A DNA stretch of 6,952 bases. It comes from an uncultured Clostridia bacterium (GTDB lineage Bacteria; Bacillota; Clostridia; UBA1381; UMGS1253). The stretch is from NCBI GenBank assembly GCA_937892135.1, contig CALAUK010000146.1:1-6952 (forward strand), given 5' to 3'. The position numbers and the translations under genes were made by a program. Of the stretch, positions 5,165 to 6,952 are shown piece after piece (the first letter of the stretch is position 1; every line of letters starts with the position of its first letter). The notes beneath the pieces were generated by a model. That model searched no databases. It saw nothing but the letters and a program-made list of their open reading frames with translations, and had not been told where the DNA came from.

Positions 5165-6952
5165 TCACGCCTTTAAATACTTTTTAATATCAGAAACGCC
5201 TGTGTACTTTTCTACTGCACCGTCTTTTGCGATAACAAGTGTAGGAGCTTGCTTAATGCCAAACTCATTTGTAAGCTCAACATTCTCATTCGCCAAAAGC
5301 TTTACATAAGGCACGTTAGCTTTGTCAAGAAGAGAAGCCGCTATTTTACAGTTAGGACATGTTGCAGTTGTGAAAAGGTAGTATCCCTCTGAAGATGCCA
5401 CTGTTTTTTCCTCTTTAACTTCTTCCGGTGCTGCTTTCTTAGAACCCTTTAAAACTGAGTTTTCAATATCGTATACTTTTCTTTCAGAATACTCCTGAGA
5501 CTTACCATCGTTCCAGTTCTGAACAGGACGATAGTAACCTGTGATACGGCTGTAAACCTCTGTTTTTTCACCACATTCGGGACAAGTATACTGCTCACCC
5601 TGAATATATCCGTGATTTTTACATACAGAGTATGTGGGTGAAAGTGTGTAGTAAGGCAAGCTGTAGTTTTCTGCAACCTTGCGAACAAGATTTGCTGCAG
5701 CTTTCCAGTCAGGAAGCTTTTCGCCCAAGAACGCATGGAATACTGTTCCTGATGTGTAAAGTGTCTGAAGCTCGTCCTGAATATCAAGAGCTGTGAAGAT
5801 ATCTTCTGTGTAACCAACAGGCAAGTGAGAGCTGTTTGTGTAATAAGGCTTGTCCTTGTCGCCCGCTGTGATTATTCTCGGATAATGCTTTAAGTCGTGC
5901 TTTGCAAGACGATATGCAGTAGACTCTGCAGGAGTTGCCTCTAAGTTATACAAATCGCCGTACTCTTCCTGATAGTCAGAAAGTCTTTCACGCATATGAT
6001 TTAAAACATCTTTTGTAAACTGCTGTGCCTTTTCATTTGTTAAGTTCTCGCCAATCCACTTAGCATTTAAGCACGCCTCATTCATACCAACAAGACCGAT
6101 TGTTGAGAAGTGGTTGTTAAATGTTCCAAGATAACGCTTTGTATAAGGATACAATCCTGAATCAAGAAGCTTGCTTATAACAGTTCTCTTAACTTTTAGA
6201 GAACGCGCTGAAATATCCATCATATGGTCAAGCTTCTTATAAAAATCTGCCTCGTCTTCAGCAAGGAACGCAATTCTCGGGATATTGATTGTTACAACAC
6301 CAACAGAACCTGTTGACTCACCGCTTCCGAAGAAACCGCCTGACTTCTTTCTTAGTTCACGAAGGTCAAGACGAAGTCTGCAGCACATACTTCTTACATC
6401 ACTGGGCTCCATATCGGAGTTGATGTAGTTTGAAAAATATGGTGTTCCATACTTTGATGTCATCTCAAATAACAAACGGTTGTTTTCTGTATCAGACCAG
6501 TCAAAGTCACTTGTGATTGAATAAGTAGGAATAGGATACTGGAAGCCTCTGCCGTTAGCATCGCCTTCAATCATAACCTCGATAAACGCCTTGTTTACCA
6601 TATCCATTTCCTTCTGACAATCCTTGTACTTAAACGGCATTTCCTTGCCGCCAACGATACAGTTAAGCTCAGATAAGTCATTAGGAACAACCCAGTCAAG
6701 AGTAATGTTAGAGAATGGTGCCTGTGTTCCCCATCTGCTCGGTGTGTTAACGCCGTAGATAAATGACTCGATGCACTTTTTAACCTGGTTATAATCTAAG
6801 TTGTCAACCTTAACGAAAGGCGCAAGATATGTGTCAAATGAAGAAAACGCCTGAGCGCCTGCCCATTCATTCTGCATAATACCGAGGAAGTTTACCATCT
6901 GGTTACAGAGAGTTGCAAGGTGACTTGCAGGTGAAGAAGTAATCTTACCTGT
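5165..6952 (-). CDS. nrdD: Anaerobic (class III) ribonucleoside-triphosphate reductase fused to a thioredoxin-like domain (5' end outside window)
   Basis: The reading frame stays open to the window edge. The Met at 6896-6898 is internal, because the 18 codons before it (TGKITSSPASHLATLCNQ) continue the NrdD fold. Numbering from that Met, the glycyl-radical motif is RITGYY with G454. A zinc-binding tail precedes it: C426, H429, C439 and C442. C172-C173 in MCCR lies about 281 residues before the glycine, matching the spacing of the thiyl-radical cysteine in phage T4 and E. coli NrdD. The second substrate-side cysteine and any ATP-cone regulatory domain lie beyond the window. The enzyme makes deoxynucleotides without oxygen and must be activated by the radical-SAM protein NrdG, not seen here. 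After about residue 478 comes a charged linker, then a complete thioredoxin/glutaredoxin-like domain (about 505-577) with CPNC (C514, C517) and a cis-Pro loop QAPT. This fused dithiol carrier, with trxB 4 bases downstream, suggests thioredoxin-type rather than formate reduction. Confidence 0.93.
   Translation of the reverse strand, partial: TGKITSSPASHLATLCNQMVNFLGIMQNEWAGAQAFSSFDTYLAPFVKVDNLDYNQVKKCIESFIYGVNTPSRWGTQAPFSNITLDWVVPNDLSELNCIVGGKEMPFKYKDCQKEMDMVNKAFIEVMIEGDANGRGFQYPIPTYSITSDFDWSDTENNRLLFEMTSKYGTPYFSNYINSDMEPSDVRSMCCRLRLDLRELRKKSGGFFGSGESTGSVGVVTINIPRIAFLAEDEADFYKKLDHMMDISARSLKVKRTVISKLLDSGLYPYTKRYLGTFNNHFSTIGLVGMNEACLNAKWIGENLTNEKAQQFTKDVLNHMRERLSDYQEEYGDLYNLEATPAESTAYRLAKHDLKHYPRIITAGDKDKPYYTNSSHLPVGYTEDIFTALDIQDELQTLYTSGTVFHAFLGEKLPDWKAAANLVRKVAENYSLPYYTLSPTYSVCKNHGYIQGEQYTCPECGEKTEVYSRITGYYRPVQNWNDGKSQEYSERKVYDIENSVLKGSKKAAPEEVKEEKTVASSEGYYLFTTATCPNCKIAASLLDKANVPYVKLLANENVELTNEFGIKQAPTLVIAKDGAVEKYTGVSDIKKYLKA
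5168..5386 (-). other. Thioredoxin/glutaredoxin-like domain at the C-terminus of NrdD
   Basis: About 73 residues beginning GYYLFTTATCPNCK form a compact beta-alpha-beta redoxin fold. They have a CPNC redox pair (codons at 5357-5359 and 5348-5350), the cis-proline segment QAPTLVI and a C-terminal helix. The CPxC dipeptide and small size are nearer to glutaredoxin/NrdH-type proteins than to classical WCGPC thioredoxin. It is in frame with NrdD, with no stop, start or ribosome binding site at the junction, so this is a true fusion. The preceding residues (about 479-504, rich in Lys, Glu, Ala and Val) look like a flexible tether. Confidence 0.85.
5170..5174 (-). promoter_or_regulatory. trxB ribosome binding site inside the end of nrdD
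   Basis: On the - strand AAAGG lies within the last codons of nrdD, 9 bases before the trxB ATG at 5160; nrdD stops (TGA) at 5165-5167. This arrangement implies co-transcription and probable translational coupling of the reductase and its reductant-recycling enzyme. Confidence 0.75.

Noticed and set aside
5449..5817. A 122-codon frame on the same strand as nrdD, and + strand frames at 4361-4570 and 4825-5031
   Set aside because: All lie within nrdD or trxB in other frames, with no ribosome binding site or family signature.
6896..6898. Met at 6896-6898 as the start of nrdD
   Set aside because: The frame is open to the window edge, the upstream codons continue conserved NrdD sequence, no ribosome binding site precedes this Met, and starting here would remove the substrate-side cysteine region.

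Overview
The window reads as chromosomal DNA from a strictly anaerobic, AT-rich Gram-positive bacterium, most likely a member of the Clostridia. The grounds are good AGGAGG-type ribosome binding sites, A/T-ending codons, short intergenic gaps, an oxygen-sensitive class III ribonucleotide reductase and a clostridial style of thioredoxin reductase. This placement is inference from gene content. No phage, plasmid, CRISPR array, rRNA or tRNA is visible.

Layout. There are two convergent gene groups. The left group, on the + strand, holds the 3' end of an imidazoleglycerol-phosphate dehydratase-like gene (hisB-like, cut by the window start), a HAD-superfamily phosphatase-like gene (155-1159) and a tyrosine recombinase with all catalytic residues (1175-2281). 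Gaps are 20 and 15 bases, each with a clear ribosome binding site, so the three are probably co-transcribed. The right group, on the - strand, is transcribed as nrdD (runs off the right edge, ends at 5165), then trxB-like (5160-4258), then an ABC-F ATPase (4201-2318). A strong hairpin with T-tracts on both strands sits between the two groups at 2281-2315 and can end transcription from both sides. A weaker hairpin at 4227-4254 separates trxB from the ABC-F gene.

How the genes work together. The most coherent unit is nrdD-trxB. The NrdD protein carries the class III glycyl-radical motif and zinc-binding tail. After a short charged linker it continues into a complete thioredoxin/glutaredoxin-like domain with a CPNC active site. 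Four bases downstream starts a thioredoxin reductase-type flavoprotein. This looks like a self-contained system in which the reductase, its dithiol electron carrier (fused in cis) and the flavoenzyme that recharges the carrier are made from one transcript. That would replace the formate used by E. coli-type class III enzymes. The flavoprotein lacks the HRRxxxR signature that grips the 2'-phosphate of NADPH, so its electron source may be NADH, ferredoxin or another donor. The ABC-F protein is a translation-associated ATPase with no obvious tie to this module. On the left, the recombinase resembles single-recombinase XerS-type chromosome-resolution enzymes more than phage integrases, and it sits in an otherwise metabolic gene cluster.

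All coding space is accounted for. The longest gene-free stretch is the 56-base gap at 4202-4257.
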